NCBI RefSeq assembly: GCF_016313185.1 | Contig: NZ_CP066218.1 | Coordinates: 1,674,001 to 1,738,000, forward strand | DNA: 64,000 bases | Direction: 5' to 3' | Source of the DNA: Mycolicibacterium baixiangningiae | Lineage (GTDB): Bacteria; Actinomycetota; Actinomycetes; Mycobacteriales; Mycobacteriaceae | Part shown: positions 10,528 to 19,410 of the stretch, in pieces | Position numbering within the stretch: position 1 is the first letter of the stretch | How the letters are laid out: every line of letters starts with the position of its first letter | The notes under the pieces: model-generated | Databases searched by the model: none | The model's input: the letters and a program-made list of their open reading frames with translations, nothing else | Told to the model about the DNA's origin: nothing | Program-made: the position numbers and the translations under genes

Positions 10528-11706
10528 CTATTCCTTGGCGTCGTCGTCGCGCGCGGCCGGGGCGTCGTCCCCGGCGGGCGACTGCGTGTCCGGCGCGGGA
10601 CCTGTGGAGGGCTTGTCGACGGTGTCGTTGTCGTTCCCGCCGGTCGGCCCGCCGGACGTGTCGTTGTCAGCAGCAGGGGCGTTCTTGCGCCCGCCCGTGG
10701 TGAATCGCTTGATCGTCGACTGGAAGTTGTCGAGCCCCTGCTGTACGCGGACACCGAAGTCCCGGGCCAGTTCGCCGGGCCTGGGCAGCTTGGGGGTACC
10801 GGGCCGTGCGGGTTGGGCCGGATCGGCGGAATCGTCGGGTGGGAGGTCGATCTCCGGCTGCAACACCGGGTCGGTGCCGGTCGTCAGCTCCGTGGAGCCC
10901 GCGACTGGGCCCGGGCCCACTGCCGGGGGAAGCCCGTCGCGGATGTCGACCAGGACGTCGTCGACAGTCTTGTCGGCCTGGTCGATGAGACCGCCGGTCT
11001 GCCCGATGGGTTTCGGCAGGTTCCGCATCAGGGCGCGGATGAGGGGCTTGAGCGCACTCTCGTGGAACGCCCGGTCGATCTCGTCGATGCCGGTGAGGCG
11101 GGGGTGCCCGATCAACAGCGCGCTGAGCGGTTCGACGAACAGCCGGCGAAGCGCCTCGTCCGGGCCGATCTGCCCGGTGATCAGCTGCTGCACGACCTGC
11201 TGGGTCAACACGAACGCGACGGCCGGGGCCATGCTGACCTGGCGGACGAAGGTGATGCCCGCTTCACCGAAGCCAGTTCCGATGTCGGTGAGCGCTCCGA
11301 CGATGCCCTCGATAGCTTCGTGCGGAGCAAGGGTCGGCAGCGGTGCACGAGGATCCAGGGTGCGCTGATGCGGCGTGGTGAACCCTTCGAGCGGTAGCGC
11401 GACGGCGGGTTCGGTGGCACCGACACCGACACCGAAGGCGTTGACGACGGACTCGCGGCCGGTGCCCGACACGTCGTTGAACAGGCGCTGCAGTTCTTGG
11501 ACCGAGCTCAGCCAGTCCTGACGGATGGCGCCGATCGACTGCAGGAATTCGGGATCGAGGACATCGAGCCGCTGGCCGTCTGCAGTGAAATCAGACGCCG
11601 ACACCCGGATGTCGGACGGGAGCGGAACGACTGGGTTCGCCACGACCACGGCCGCGCCGGAGAGGACAACTCCGGTAGCCAGAAAAGGGGCGATGGCCCG
11701 CCGCAT
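10528..11706 (-). CDS. 392-aa exported protein with a disordered C-terminus
   Basis: A 25-residue N-terminal segment (MRRAIAPFLATGVVLSGAAV, then VVANPVVPLPSDIRVSA) has the same layout as the start of the 1350-aa neighbour: charged start, hydrophobic helix, then a Pro-rich PLPSDI/LPPDF motif. The middle (about residues 55-250) is a helical domain I do not recognise. The last 90 residues are Asp/Pro/Gly/Thr-rich and probably disordered. It is transcribed leftward like its neighbours. Membership of a mycobacterial family of exported proteins is inferred from the shared N-terminal layout. Confidence 0.7.
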   Translation of the reverse strand: MRRAIAPFLATGVVLSGAAVVVANPVVPLPSDIRVSASDFTADGQRLDVLDPEFLQSIGAIRQDWLSSVQELQRLFNDVSGTGRESVVNAFGVGVGATEPAVALPLEGFTTPHQRTLDPRAPLPTLAPHEAIEGIVGALTDIGTGFGEAGITFVRQVSMAPAVAFVLTQQVVQQLITGQIGPDEALRRLFVEPLSALLIGHPRLTGIDEIDRAFHESALKPLIRALMRNLPKPIGQTGGLIDQADKTVDDVLVDIRDGLPPAVGPGPVAGSTELTTGTDPVLQPEIDLPPDDSADPAQPARPGTPKLPRPGELARDFGVRVQQGLDNFQSTIKRFTTGGRKNAPAADNDTSGGPTGGNDNDTVDKPSTGPAPDTQSPAGDDAPAARDDDAKE

Positions 11707-11842
11707 GGCGCCCTCCCCACGTGCGCAGCGTTCAATCGATAAAGCGTAGCTGAGACTGACCTGAGAATACAGCAGCCCGAAATTGTTTCTTCCTGAGAAT
11801 TTCGACGTCCGGGTTTAAACACACCCGCCCGCTGCGCGGAGA

Positions 11843-11874
11843 ACAGCCCCAAGGCGGCCAGGCCTCGGGGCTGT
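11843..11874 (-). terminator. Hairpin after the frameshifted small exported-protein gene
   Basis: ACAGCCCC (11843-11850) and GGGGCTGT (11867-11874) form a perfect 8-bp stem, with further AGG/CCT pairing above one mismatch. It lies 16 nt past the stop at 11890. Confidence 0.6.
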
Positions 11875-11889
11875 CTCACTCGGCGGCGG

Positions 11890-12457
11890 TCAGTCGGCCT
11901 GCGAGGCGTTCTGCTCCTGGTCCTTCTTCGCGTCCTGCTTCTCGGGCGTCTTGGTATCCGCCGGCTCGCGGGTGGTCCGCCCGTCAGCGTGTTACGGATG
12001 CGCTCACCCGCATCGTTGAAGCGCTCGGTGCCGTCCTCCACAGCGCCGCGCATGTTGTCGCCGGCCTCGCGGAGACCGCCGATCAACGACGAATGTCGGG
12101 TGCCCGGCTTGTGCACCGTGGGCTCCTTCTCGCCGCCGGGTTCCAATCCCTCCTGCAATTCCTCGATCTCCTCGCCCGGTTTGTCGGCGGTGTTGACATC
12201 GACGGTCAATTGCGTTGCGTCCTTTGCGAGCACGCTGCCAGGTCGAGGATCTCGGTCGGAGAAAGATCCGCGAGTGCGGCACCGGGGAGCTCGACCCCGT
12301 CGGTACCCGGAATCGATCCGAGGCCCGGCAGTGTCAACGCACCGGCCGCCGGCGCGGTCAATCCCATCGTCATGGCCGTCGCCGTGGCGGTCACCCCGCC
12401 CGCAATGGCGGCCCTTTTGATGCGATTTCGAAGCGGCTTACGCCGGTGCTTCGACAT
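11890..12457 (-). pseudogene. Small exported protein gene with two apparent frameshifts
   Basis: The gene starts at ATG 12457 with GGGAGGT upstream. It encodes an Arg/Lys-rich start, a hydrophobic export segment (AAIAGGVTATATAMTMGLTA) and a Pro/Gly stretch to about 12235. The sensible coding frame then moves by one base: residues DATQLTVDVNTADKPGEEIE onward continue in a second frame to about 11985, and a third frame gives a hydrophilic tail ending KKDQEQNASQAD and a stop at 11890. Each shift is explained by loss of one base, the second next to a GGG run. Either the gene is decayed or the assembly has two deletion errors. Intact, the product would be about 187 aa, probably secreted. Function is unknown. 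Confidence 0.65.
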
Positions 12458-12889
12458 TTATTACCTCCCGTTAAGCCAAATCTCAGGTTTGCCGAGCGAA
12501 AAGTAGCACCGGGATTTGTAATGTCGGCAGGAATTGCTGACAGTGCACAGACCGGTGCTTGCGAACGAAAGTAAGTTTGCTTACAACCGCGACGGTGTGA
12601 CGTCCACCACTGGCTCCGAAGTGAAGGCTCGTTCTCGTGCGGTCCCGGGTCGGGTGGTCGACACGGAGTCGCGAAATGCCTCGTCAAGCGCGGTTCAAGC
12701 GGAGATGTCAGCCGTCGAGGTTGTCACCGGCGACCGCGTACTCGACGATCGGCCGACCGCGCCGGCGATCGGAATGAGCGAGCGTAATCCGGCTTACTTT
12801 GATCTTGATCTGCCGCCACGGTGTTTGCCATCTTTGCGGGGTGACGGCGCGAACCCGACCCGGCCGCCGCTGGCGTACATTCACCGCTG
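12458..12889. promoter_or_regulatory. Divergent intergenic region upstream of mshB
   Basis: There is no supported gene in these 432 bp. TACATT at 12876-12881 lies 8 nt before the mshB ATG and fits a leaderless -10 element. GTAAG-TTTG-CTTAC (12571-12584) is a perfect 5-bp inverted repeat that may be an operator for the leftward gene, but this is weak evidence. Open frames here have non-coding composition. Confidence 0.45.
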
Positions 12890-13747
12890 ATGCCAGCACT
12901 CGCGCCCCGTCTGCTCTTCGTCCACGCGCATCCGGATGACGAGACGCTCACCACCGGCGGCACCATCGCCCACTACGTCCGCCGCGGTGCGGAGGTTCGG
13001 GTGGTCACCTGCACGCTCGGCGAGGAGGGTGAGGTGATCGGTGAACGGTATGCCCAACTCGCCGTCGACCATGCCGATCAGCTGGGCGGATACCGGATCG
13101 GCGAGCTGACGGCCGCACTCGCGGCCCTCGGTGTGGACGAGCCCCGGTTCCTCGGCGGGCCGGGCCACTGGCGCGACTCCGGGATGGCGGGCACGCCGAC
13201 GCGCCATCAGCCCCGGTTCGTCGACGCCGACATGACCGAAGCCGCCGGCCTGCTGGCCGCGATCCTCGACGACTTCCGCCCCCACGTCGTGGTCACCTAC
13301 GACCCCGCCGGTGGATACGGCCACCCCGATCACATCCAGACCCATCGCGTCACGACCGCGGCCGTCGAACGCGCTCAGTGGCGGGTCCCGAAGTTCTACT
13401 GGACCGTCATGTCCCTCACGGCCATGGGCGACGGCCTCGCCGCCGCCCGGGACGTCCCCGAGGCCTGGATCCGGATCGACGCCGAGGACGTGCCGTTCCT
13501 GTATCCCGACAATCAGATCGACGCGGTCGTCGATGCCGGTGACAGCCTCGAGGCCAAGGTCGCAGCCTTGCGCGCGCATGCCACCCAGGTCTCGGTGGCC
13601 CCCAACGGGCAGTCCTGCGCACTGTCCAACCACATCGCCATGCCGATCCCCGCCGACGAGCACTACGTCCTCGCGTCCGGCGACGCCGGACCGCGCGACG
13701 AACGGGGCTGGGAAACAGATCTACTCGCCGGGCTGAACCTGGCATAG
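12890..13747 (+). CDS. mshB: GlcNAc-inositol deacetylase MshB (mycothiol biosynthesis)
   Basis: This 285-aa LmbE/PIG-L family enzyme carries the zinc site as AHPDDE at residues 13-18 and HPDH at 145-148. MshB removes the acetyl group from GlcNAc-Ins, the second dedicated step in making mycothiol, the main low-molecular-weight thiol of actinobacteria. Length and the flanking order (exported proteins, mshB, small membrane protein, fbiC) match the M. tuberculosis Rv1170 region. The ATG at 12890 has no clear ribosome-binding site but a TACATT element 8 nt upstream. Confidence 0.93.
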   Translation: MPALAPRLLFVHAHPDDETLTTGGTIAHYVRRGAEVRVVTCTLGEEGEVIGERYAQLAVDHADQLGGYRIGELTAALAALGVDEPRFLGGPGHWRDSGMAGTPTRHQPRFVDADMTEAAGLLAAILDDFRPHVVVTYDPAGGYGHPDHIQTHRVTTAAVERAQWRVPKFYWTVMSLTAMGDGLAAARDVPEAWIRIDAEDVPFLYPDNQIDAVVDAGDSLEAKVAALRAHATQVSVAPNGQSCALSNHIAMPIPADEHYVLASGDAGPRDERGWETDLLAGLNLA

Positions 13748-13800
13748 CGAATCCGGCCCGCGGTAAGCTCCCCCAATCCGGCGACATCGAAGGGGCATCC

Positions 13801-13908
13801 ATGGATCCCGACCTTGACCCCAACCTGCAGCACTGGCAGGACCGCCTCGACAACTTCCAGTGGGTGGTCGGTTCCCTGGTGGGTCTGCTCGACAGCATCC
13901 CGACCTGA
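13801..13908 (+). CDS. 35-aa predicted small protein
   Basis: ATG at 13801 follows GAAGGGG at a suitable distance and opens a 35-codon frame with strongly GC3-biased, gene-like codon choice. The product is acidic at the start, then forms an amphipathic segment WVVGSLVGLLDSIPT. It lies 53 nt after mshB, and its 3' end overlaps the likely start of the next membrane protein, suggesting translational coupling. I do not know a named family. Confidence 0.5.
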   Translation: MDPDLDPNLQHWQDRLDNFQWVVGSLVGLLDSIPT

Positions 13909-14270
13909 CGCCGCTCACCCGCGGCGTCGTCCTGGCACTGCTCACCCTCGATGGCGTCATCACCGCCGTCGTCGGTGCCCTGTTTCTCCCGTTGCGCATC
14001 GGAGCTGTGCCGTTCCCGCTGAGCGCCTTCGTCGTCGGCGTGGTCAACGCCGCGCTGGTCTGGGCCGCCTCCCAGTGGACCGATTCCGGCCGCCTCGCCG
14101 CGCTACCGCTCTGGTCGTGGCTGGCAACGCTCGTCGTGCTGACCCTGGGCGGGCCGGGCGGTGATGTGGTCTTCGGCGGGCGGGACGTGATGGCCTACAG
14201 CGTGTTGTTCTTCCTCGCCGTCGGGGTGGGGCCGGCCGCGTGGCTGCTGTGGCGTGCCCGTGTCGACTGA
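13860..14270 (+). CDS. Small integral membrane protein (Rv1171-like)
   Basis: About 120 residues with four hydrophobic segments (VVLALLTLDGVITAVVGAL, FPLSAFVVGVVNAALVWAA, LWSWLATLVVLTL, VLFFLAVGVGPAAWLL). Its place between mshB and fbiC matches the conserved mycobacterial membrane protein Rv1171. The first canonical start is GTG 13860, inside the 35-aa ORF; the family-like sequence begins only at LTPLTRGVV, so the true start may be later and non-standard. Function is unknown. Confidence 0.65.
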   Translation: MGGRFPGGSARQHPDLTPLTRGVVLALLTLDGVITAVVGALFLPLRIGAVPFPLSAFVVGVVNAALVWAASQWTDSGRLAALPLWSWLATLVVLTLGGPGGDVVFGGRDVMAYSVLFFLAVGVGPAAWLLWRARVD

Positions 14271-14366
14271 CACTCGGCGGGACTACTGTGGCCGATATGC
14301 AGGACCCAGCGCTTCCAGGATGTGGGACACGCGGATGAAAGTTGCCATCGCCGGGGTTACAGGGGA

Positions 14367-16946
14367 GTGGCTCTGAACCCCCAGCACGGCGCTGATCTGC
14401 CCAGCCCGGTGGTCCCACCCAAGTCCGCAGTGCCCGGCTCGGCCGCGCTGCGGCGCGTACTGCGCCGGGCTCGTGACGGCGTCGCCCTCAACGTGGACGA
14501 AGCCGCGATCGCGATGACGGCGCGCGGCGACGATCTCGTCGACCTCTGCGCCAGCGCCGCGCGGGTACGTGACGCCGGGTTGGAATCCGCCGGCCGCCGC
14601 GGGCCCAACGGGCGGCTCCCGGTGACGTACTCCCGCAAAGTCTTCATCCCCGTCACGCATCTGTGCCGGGACACCTGCCACTACTGCACGTTCGTCACCG
14701 TGCCCGGCCGGCTCCGCGCCCAGGGCCTCGGCATGTACATGGAGCCCGACGAGATTCTCGACGTCGCGCGTCAGGGGGCCGAGCTGGGTTGCAAGGAAGC
14801 TCTTTTCACCCTCGGTGACCGCCCGGAAGAGCGGTGGGACGAGGCGCGGCAGTGGTTGGACGAGCGCGGTTACGATTCGACGCTCGACTACGTGCGCGCC
14901 ATGGCGATCCGGGTGCTCGAGGAGACGGGGCTGCTCCCGCACCTCAACCCGGGAGTGATGAGCTGGTCGGAGCTCTCGCGGCTCAAACCCGTTGCGCCGT
15001 CGATGGGGATGATGCTCGAGACGACGTCGCGGCGCCTCTTCGAGACGAAGGGGCTGGCGCACTACGGCAGCCCGGACAAGGATCCGGTCGTCCGGTTGCG
15101 CACCCTCGACGATGCCGGTCGGCTGTCCGTCCCGTTCACCACGGGTCTGCTCGTCGGAATCGGTGAGAACCTCACCGAGCGTGCGGAGACCATGCATGCG
15201 ATCCGCAAGTCGCACAAGGAGTTCGGTCACGTCCAGGAAGTGATCGTGCAGAATTTCCGGGCGAAAGACCACACCGCGATGGCGTCCTCACCCGACGCCG
15301 GTATGGACGACTTCCTCGCCACGGTAGCCACCACGCGCCTCGTCCTGGGCCCGAAGATGCGCATCCAGGCGCCCCCCAACCTGGTGTCGCGCGACGAGTG
15401 CCTCGCCCTGATCGCCGCCGGAGTCGACGACTGGGGCGGCGTATCGCCGCTGACTCCGGACCACGTCAACCCCGAACGGCCGTGGCCCGCGCTCGACGAT
15501 TTGGCCGACGTGACCGCCGGGGCGGGATACGACCTGATGCAGCGGCTCACCGCGCAGCCGCAGTACGTCCAGGCCGGCGCGGCGTGGATCGATCCGCGCG
15601 TGCGTGGCCACGTCGACGCGCTCGCCGACCCCGAGACCGGCCTCGCGCTGGACGTCACCCCGCAGGGCCGTCCGTGGCAGGAGCCCGACGAGGCGTTGCA
15701 GTCGCTGGGGCGCATCGATCTGCACGAGGCCATCGACAGCGAGGGCCGGCTCACCGAGACCCGCAGCGATCTCGGCAGCGCATTCGGCGACTGGGAGTCG
15801 ATTCGCGAGAAGGTCCACGAGTTGGCCGCACGGGCACCCGAGCGCGTCGACACCGATGTGCTGGCGGCGCTGCGTGCCGCGGAGCGCGACCCGGCCGGGC
15901 TGTCCGACGACGCCTATCTGGCGTTGGCCAACGCTGACGGACCTGCGCTGGAAGCCGTTGCCGCGCTTGCTGATTCGCTTCGGCGCGACGCCGTCGGCGA
16001 GGACGTGACGTTCGTGGTCAACCGCAACATCAACTTCACCAACATCTGCTACACCGGGTGCCGGTTCTGCGCGTTCGCGCAACGCAAGGGCGACGCCGAC
16101 GCGTACTCGCTGTCCACCGACGAGGTCGCCGACCGCGCGTGGGAGGCGCACGTCGCCGGGGCGACCGAGGTGTGCATGCAGGGCGGGATCGACCCCGAGT
16201 TGCCGGTGACCGGCTACGCCGACCTGGTGCGTGCGGTCAAGGCGCGGGTGCCCGAGATGCATGTGCACGCGTTCTCTCCGATGGAGATCGCCAACGGCGT
16301 CACGAAGAGTGGTCTGTCGGTGCGCGAGTGGCTGATCGCACTGCGGGAGGCGGGGCTCGGCTCCATCCCCGGCACCGCCGCGGAGATCCTCGACGACGAG
16401 GTGCGCTGGGTGCTGACCAAGGGCAAGTTGCCCACGTCGATGTGGATCGACGTGGTGACCACCGCCCACGAGGTGGGGCTGCGGTCGAGTTCGACGATGA
16501 TGTACGGCCACGTCGACCAGCCTCGGCACTGGGTCGGTCATCTGCGCGTGTTGCGGGAGATCCAGGACCGCACCGGCGGGTTCACCGAGTTCGTCCCGCT
16601 GCCGTTCGTCCACCAGTCCTCGCCGCTGTACCTCGCCGGTGGGTCGCGCCCCGGGCCGACGCACCGCGACAACAGGGCGGTCCACGCCTTGGCGCGGATC
16701 ATGTTGCACGGCAGGATCTCTCACATCCAGACCAGCTGGGTCAAACTCGGCGTCGAGCGCACGCGGGTGATGCTGCAGGGCGGCGCGAACGACCTCGGCG
16801 GGACGTTGATGGAGGAGACGATCTCGCGGATGGCCGGCTCGGAGAACGGTTCGGCCAAGTCGGTCGAGGAACTCGTCGCGATCGCAGAGGGAATCGGTAG
16901 GCCGGCGCGGCAGCGCACCACGACCTACGCGCCCATGGCGGCATAG
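14367..16946 (+). CDS. fbiC: 7,8-didemethyl-8-hydroxy-5-deazariboflavin (F0) synthase FbiC, CofG-CofH fusion
   Basis: This 859-aa protein has two radical-SAM halves. The N-terminal CofG-like half has CRDTCHYC with C100, C104 and C107 binding one 4Fe-4S cluster. The C-terminal CofH-like half has CYTGCRFC with C561, C565 and C568. Together they build the deazaflavin chromophore of coenzyme F420 from tyrosine and a ribityl-diaminouracil. The GTG at 14367 has AGGGGA upstream and gives a length close to the 856 aa of M. tuberculosis FbiC; a longer ATG start at 14322 adds non-conserved sequence. It is followed by a strong inverted repeat. Confidence 0.95.
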   Translation: MALNPQHGADLPSPVVPPKSAVPGSAALRRVLRRARDGVALNVDEAAIAMTARGDDLVDLCASAARVRDAGLESAGRRGPNGRLPVTYSRKVFIPVTHLCRDTCHYCTFVTVPGRLRAQGLGMYMEPDEILDVARQGAELGCKEALFTLGDRPEERWDEARQWLDERGYDSTLDYVRAMAIRVLEETGLLPHLNPGVMSWSELSRLKPVAPSMGMMLETTSRRLFETKGLAHYGSPDKDPVVRLRTLDDAGRLSVPFTTGLLVGIGENLTERAETMHAIRKSHKEFGHVQEVIVQNFRAKDHTAMASSPDAGMDDFLATVATTRLVLGPKMRIQAPPNLVSRDECLALIAAGVDDWGGVSPLTPDHVNPERPWPALDDLADVTAGAGYDLMQRLTAQPQYVQAGAAWIDPRVRGHVDALADPETGLALDVTPQGRPWQEPDEALQSLGRIDLHEAIDSEGRLTETRSDLGSAFGDWESIREKVHELAARAPERVDTDVLAALRAAERDPAGLSDDAYLALANADGPALEAVAALADSLRRDAVGEDVTFVVNRNINFTNICYTGCRFCAFAQRKGDADAYSLSTDEVADRAWEAHVAGATEVCMQGGIDPELPVTGYADLVRAVKARVPEMHVHAFSPMEIANGVTKSGLSVREWLIALREAGLGSIPGTAAEILDDEVRWVLTKGKLPTSMWIDVVTTAHEVGLRSSSTMMYGHVDQPRHWVGHLRVLREIQDRTGGFTEFVPLPFVHQSSPLYLAGGSRPGPTHRDNRAVHALARIMLHGRISHIQTSWVKLGVERTRVMLQGGANDLGGTLMEETISRMAGSENGSAKSVEELVAIAEGIGRPARQRTTTYAPMAA

Positions 16947-16958
16947 CTTTCGTCGAAT

Positions 16959-17004
16959 GTGAAGTCACTGCGAATTCCGGCGGGGATTTTCGCAGTAGCT
17001 TCAC
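16959..17004. terminator. Long inverted repeat between fbiC and the YceI gene
   Basis: GTGAAGTCACTGCGAA and TTCGCAGTAGCTTCAC pair at 14 of 16 positions around a 14-nt loop, starting 12 nt after the fbiC stop. It is less GC-rich than the other hairpins here. It could terminate fbiC transcripts, or act as an operator or RNA element for the downstream gene, whose start is 98 nt away. Confidence 0.5.
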
Positions 17005-17102
17005 ACTCGCTCGGACCGTCCTGCGGAATACAACCGGACCATGGTCCGTTTGATTGGGTGGAGCGCCGGAACCGGCCCGGCGCACGAGCCAAGGAGACGC
17101 AT

Positions 17103-17651
17103 ATGACTGCTGCAACCGACACCGCGCTGACCGCAGGCACCTGGGCCATCGACCCGGTGCACTCGACCATCGGCTTTTCCATACGACACCTCATGGTGAG
17201 CAAGGTGCGCGGCACCTTCGACGACTTCAGCGGAACCATCACGGTGAGCGACGACGGCACCGCGTCGGTGGCCGCCGAGATCGCCGTGGGCTCGGTCAAC
17301 ACCCGCAACGAGCAGCGCGACGCCCACCTGCGGGCGGCCGACTTCTTCGACACCGAGAAGTTCCCGGTCGCGACGTTCACCTCGACCGGCGTGCGGACCG
17401 AAGGCAACCGCTACGCCCTCGACGGCGAGTTCACCCTCAAGGGGCGGACGCAACCGATCACCCTCGACCTGGAGTTCATCGGGACCAACCCGGGAATGGG
17501 CCACGGCGAGGTCGCCGGTTTCGAGGCGTCGGTGGTGCTCAACCGCAAGGACTTCGGCATCGACTTCGAGGCGCCGCTGGAGACCGGCGGGACCGTCGTG
17601 GGGGACAAGGTGACCATCACTCTCGAGATCGAAGCTCTCAAACAAGCCTGA
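17103..17651 (+). CDS. YceI family lipocalin-like protein
   Basis: This 182-aa protein has the YceI pattern WxIDPxHSxIxFxIRHLMVSKVRGxF near the N-terminus and a C-terminal beta-rich GTxVGDKVTITLEIE. The family forms an elongated beta-barrel that binds polyisoprenoid chains. There is no signal peptide, so the protein is probably cytoplasmic. The ATG at 17103 follows AAGGAG at good spacing; upstream in-frame codons cross the inverted repeat at 16959 and are unlikely to be coding. The gene ends 15 nt before a very strong terminator and is probably monocistronic. Confidence 0.85.
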   Translation: MTAATDTALTAGTWAIDPVHSTIGFSIRHLMVSKVRGTFDDFSGTITVSDDGTASVAAEIAVGSVNTRNEQRDAHLRAADFFDTEKFPVATFTSTGVRTEGNRYALDGEFTLKGRTQPITLDLEFIGTNPGMGHGEVAGFEASVVLNRKDFGIDFEAPLETGGTVVGDKVTITLEIEALKQA

Positions 17652-17666
17652 TCCAGACTTTTCGAG

Positions 17667-17705
17667 ACGCCACGGTGGCCGCACGGGGTGCGGCCACCGT
17701 GGCGT
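17667..17705 (+). terminator. Perfect 18-bp hairpin terminator after the YceI gene
   Basis: ACGCCACGGTGGCCGCAC and GTGCGGCCACCGTGGCGT are exact reverse complements around a GGG loop, 15 nt past the stop codon. No U-run follows. Confidence 0.85.
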
Positions 17706-17957
17706 ATCCGTTCTCGCAGACCACAGTCACTTACGCGCATCAGGTGTGGCGGCTAGCCGTTTTGTATGTGCGACGTTTAGTATCAGGTACCACACGCAAT
17801 CTCTCGGATTCGCGCGTGGAAGTTAGGGCACACTGAGACAACCGTCCAGGTATCGGCTGGGGATACTTCCAGGCGGACTGGCGGTGCCGCCTCTGCGTAC
17901 CCGACCCGATCCGGCAGCCCACTGGACAGTTAGACCGAGGACCACTTAGGAGAACCG

Positions 17958-18281
17958 GTGACGTACACCATTGCCGAACCCTGTGTCGACGTGAAAGACA
18001 AGGCCTGCATCGAGGAGTGCCCAGTCGACTGCATCTACGAGGGCGCACGCATGCTGTACATCCACCCCGACGAATGCGTCGACTGTGGAGCGTGCGAACC
18101 GGTGTGCCCCGTGGAGGCGATCTACTACGAGGACGACGTCCCGGATCAGTGGAGCGGCTACACCCAGCACAACGCCGACTTCTTCGCCGAGCTCGGTTCT
18201 CCCGGCGGCGCGTCCAAGGTCGGCCAGACCGACAACGATCCGCAGGCCGTCAAGGACCTGCCGCCGCAGGGCGAGGACTGA
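17958..18281 (+). CDS. fdxC: 7Fe ferredoxin FdxC
   Basis: This 107-aa ferredoxin has cysteines at 9, 17, 21 and 25 and [12 protein letters not shown] at 40-51, the pattern of a 7Fe protein with one 3Fe-4S and one 4Fe-4S cluster, followed by an acidic tail. It is an electron carrier, with cytochromes P450 and reductases as likely partners. GTG 17958 has AGGAG upstream. The 252-bp region before it contains no gene and should hold the promoter. The gene precedes dapC, as in M. tuberculosis Rv1177-Rv1178. Confidence 0.95.
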   Translation: MTYTIAEPCVDVKDKACIEECPVDCIYEGARMLYIHPDECVDCGACEPVCPVEAIYYEDDVPDQWSGYTQHNADFFAELGSPGGASKVGQTDNDPQAVKDLPPQGED

Positions 18282-18315
18282 CACGTCCACCTCCCCTGAG
18301 GTAGCGCGCCGGGCA

Positions 18316-19410
18316 GTCTCCGCGAGGCTGCCCGAGTTTCCCTGGGACACGCTGGCCGCTGCCGGCGCGCTCGCCCGCTCACATCCGGACGGCATCGTCG
18401 ACCTGTCGGTCGGCACCCCGGTCGATCCCGTCGCGCCCGTCATCCGGGATGCGCTCGCGGCGGCCAGTGGCGCTCCCGGCTATCCGACGACCGCCGGGAC
18501 ACCCCAGCTGCGCGCGTCGGCGAAGGCCGCGCTCGACCGCCGCTACGGCATCACCGGTGTGGCCGACGACGCGGTGCTGCCCGTCATCGGCACGAAGGAA
18601 CTCATCGCGTGGCTGCCCACGCTGCTCGGGCTGGGCCGCGAGGACGTGGTGGTGGTGCCGGAATTGGCCTATCCCACCTACGACGTGGGTGCCCGGCTCG
18701 CCGGTGCCCAGGTGCTGCGGGCCGATTCGCTCACCCAATTGGGCCCGCAGACCCCCGCGCTGATCTTCCTGAACTCCCCGAGCAACCCGACGGGCAGGGT
18801 GCTGGGCGGCGACCACCTCCGCAAGGTGGTCGGCTGGGCGCGTGAGCGTGGTGTCCTCGTCGCATCCGACGAGTGCTACCTCGGCCTGGGTTGGGACGCC
18901 GAACCGGTCTCCGTGCTGCACCCCTCGGTCTGCGACGGTGACCACACCGGTCTGCTGGCCGTGCACTCACTGTCGAAGACGTCGTCGCTGGCCGGCTACC
19001 GCGCCGGCTTCGTCGCCGGTGACCCGGCCGTGGTCGCCGAACTGCTCGCGGTGCGCAAGCACGCCGGGATGATGGTGCCCACACCCGTGCAGGCGGCGAT
19101 GGTCGCGGCGCTCGACGACGACGCCCACGAACACGAACAGCGAGAGCGCTACGCGCGTCGGCGCCAGGTGCTGCTGCCCGCGATGAAGGCGGCCGGCTTC
19201 ACCGTCGACCATTCCGAGGCCGGGCTGTACCTGTGGGCCACGCGCGGCGAGGCGTGCCGGGCGACCGTCGACCGGCTGGCGCACCTCGGAATCCTGGCCG
19301 CGCCGGGCGAGTTCTACGGCCCCCGCGGCGCCCAGCACGTGCGGCTCGCCCTGACCGCCACCGACGAGCGGATCGACGCCGCCGCTGACCGGCTGACGCG
19401 AAACCGATGA
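18316..19410 (+). CDS. dapC: Succinyldiaminopimelate aminotransferase DapC
   Basis: A class I/II PLP-dependent aminotransferase of about 364 aa. Visible features are NSPSNPTGRV (substrate/PLP pocket), SDECYLGLGW, the Schiff-base region HSLSKTSSLAGYRAGF and the C-terminal Arg in VRLALTA. DapC transfers an amino group to N-succinyl-2-amino-6-ketopimelate in lysine/meso-DAP synthesis, in line with dapD and dapE later in the window. The start is uncertain: family proteins begin V/MSAxLPxFPWDTL, but the codon here (18316) is GTC, and no ATG, GTG or TTG lies in frame before fdxC. CTG 18328 is the nearest alternative. It overlaps the next gene by ATGA. Confidence 0.85.
   Translation, partial: VSARLPEFPWDTLAAAGALARSHPDGIVDLSVGTPVDPVAPVIRDALAAASGAPGYPTTAGTPQLRASAKAALDRRYGITGVADDAVLPVIGTKELIAWLPTLLGLGREDVVVVPELAYPTYDVGARLAGAQVLRADSLTQLGPQTPALIFLNSPSNPTGRVLGGDHLRKVVGWARERGVLVASDECYLGLGWDAEPVSVLHPSVCDGDHTGLLAVHSLSKTSSLAGYRAGFVAGDPAVVAELLAVRKHAGMMVPTPVQAAMVAALDDDAHEHEQRERYARRRQVLLPAMKAAGFTVDHSEAGLYLWATRGEACRATVDRLAHLGILAAPGEFYGPRGAQHVRLALTATDERIDAAADRLTRNR

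Noticed and set aside
12534..12890. A 118-codon rightward open frame upstream of mshB
   Set aside because: No gene-like codon bias, and it runs straight into the mshB start. It lies in the expected promoter region.
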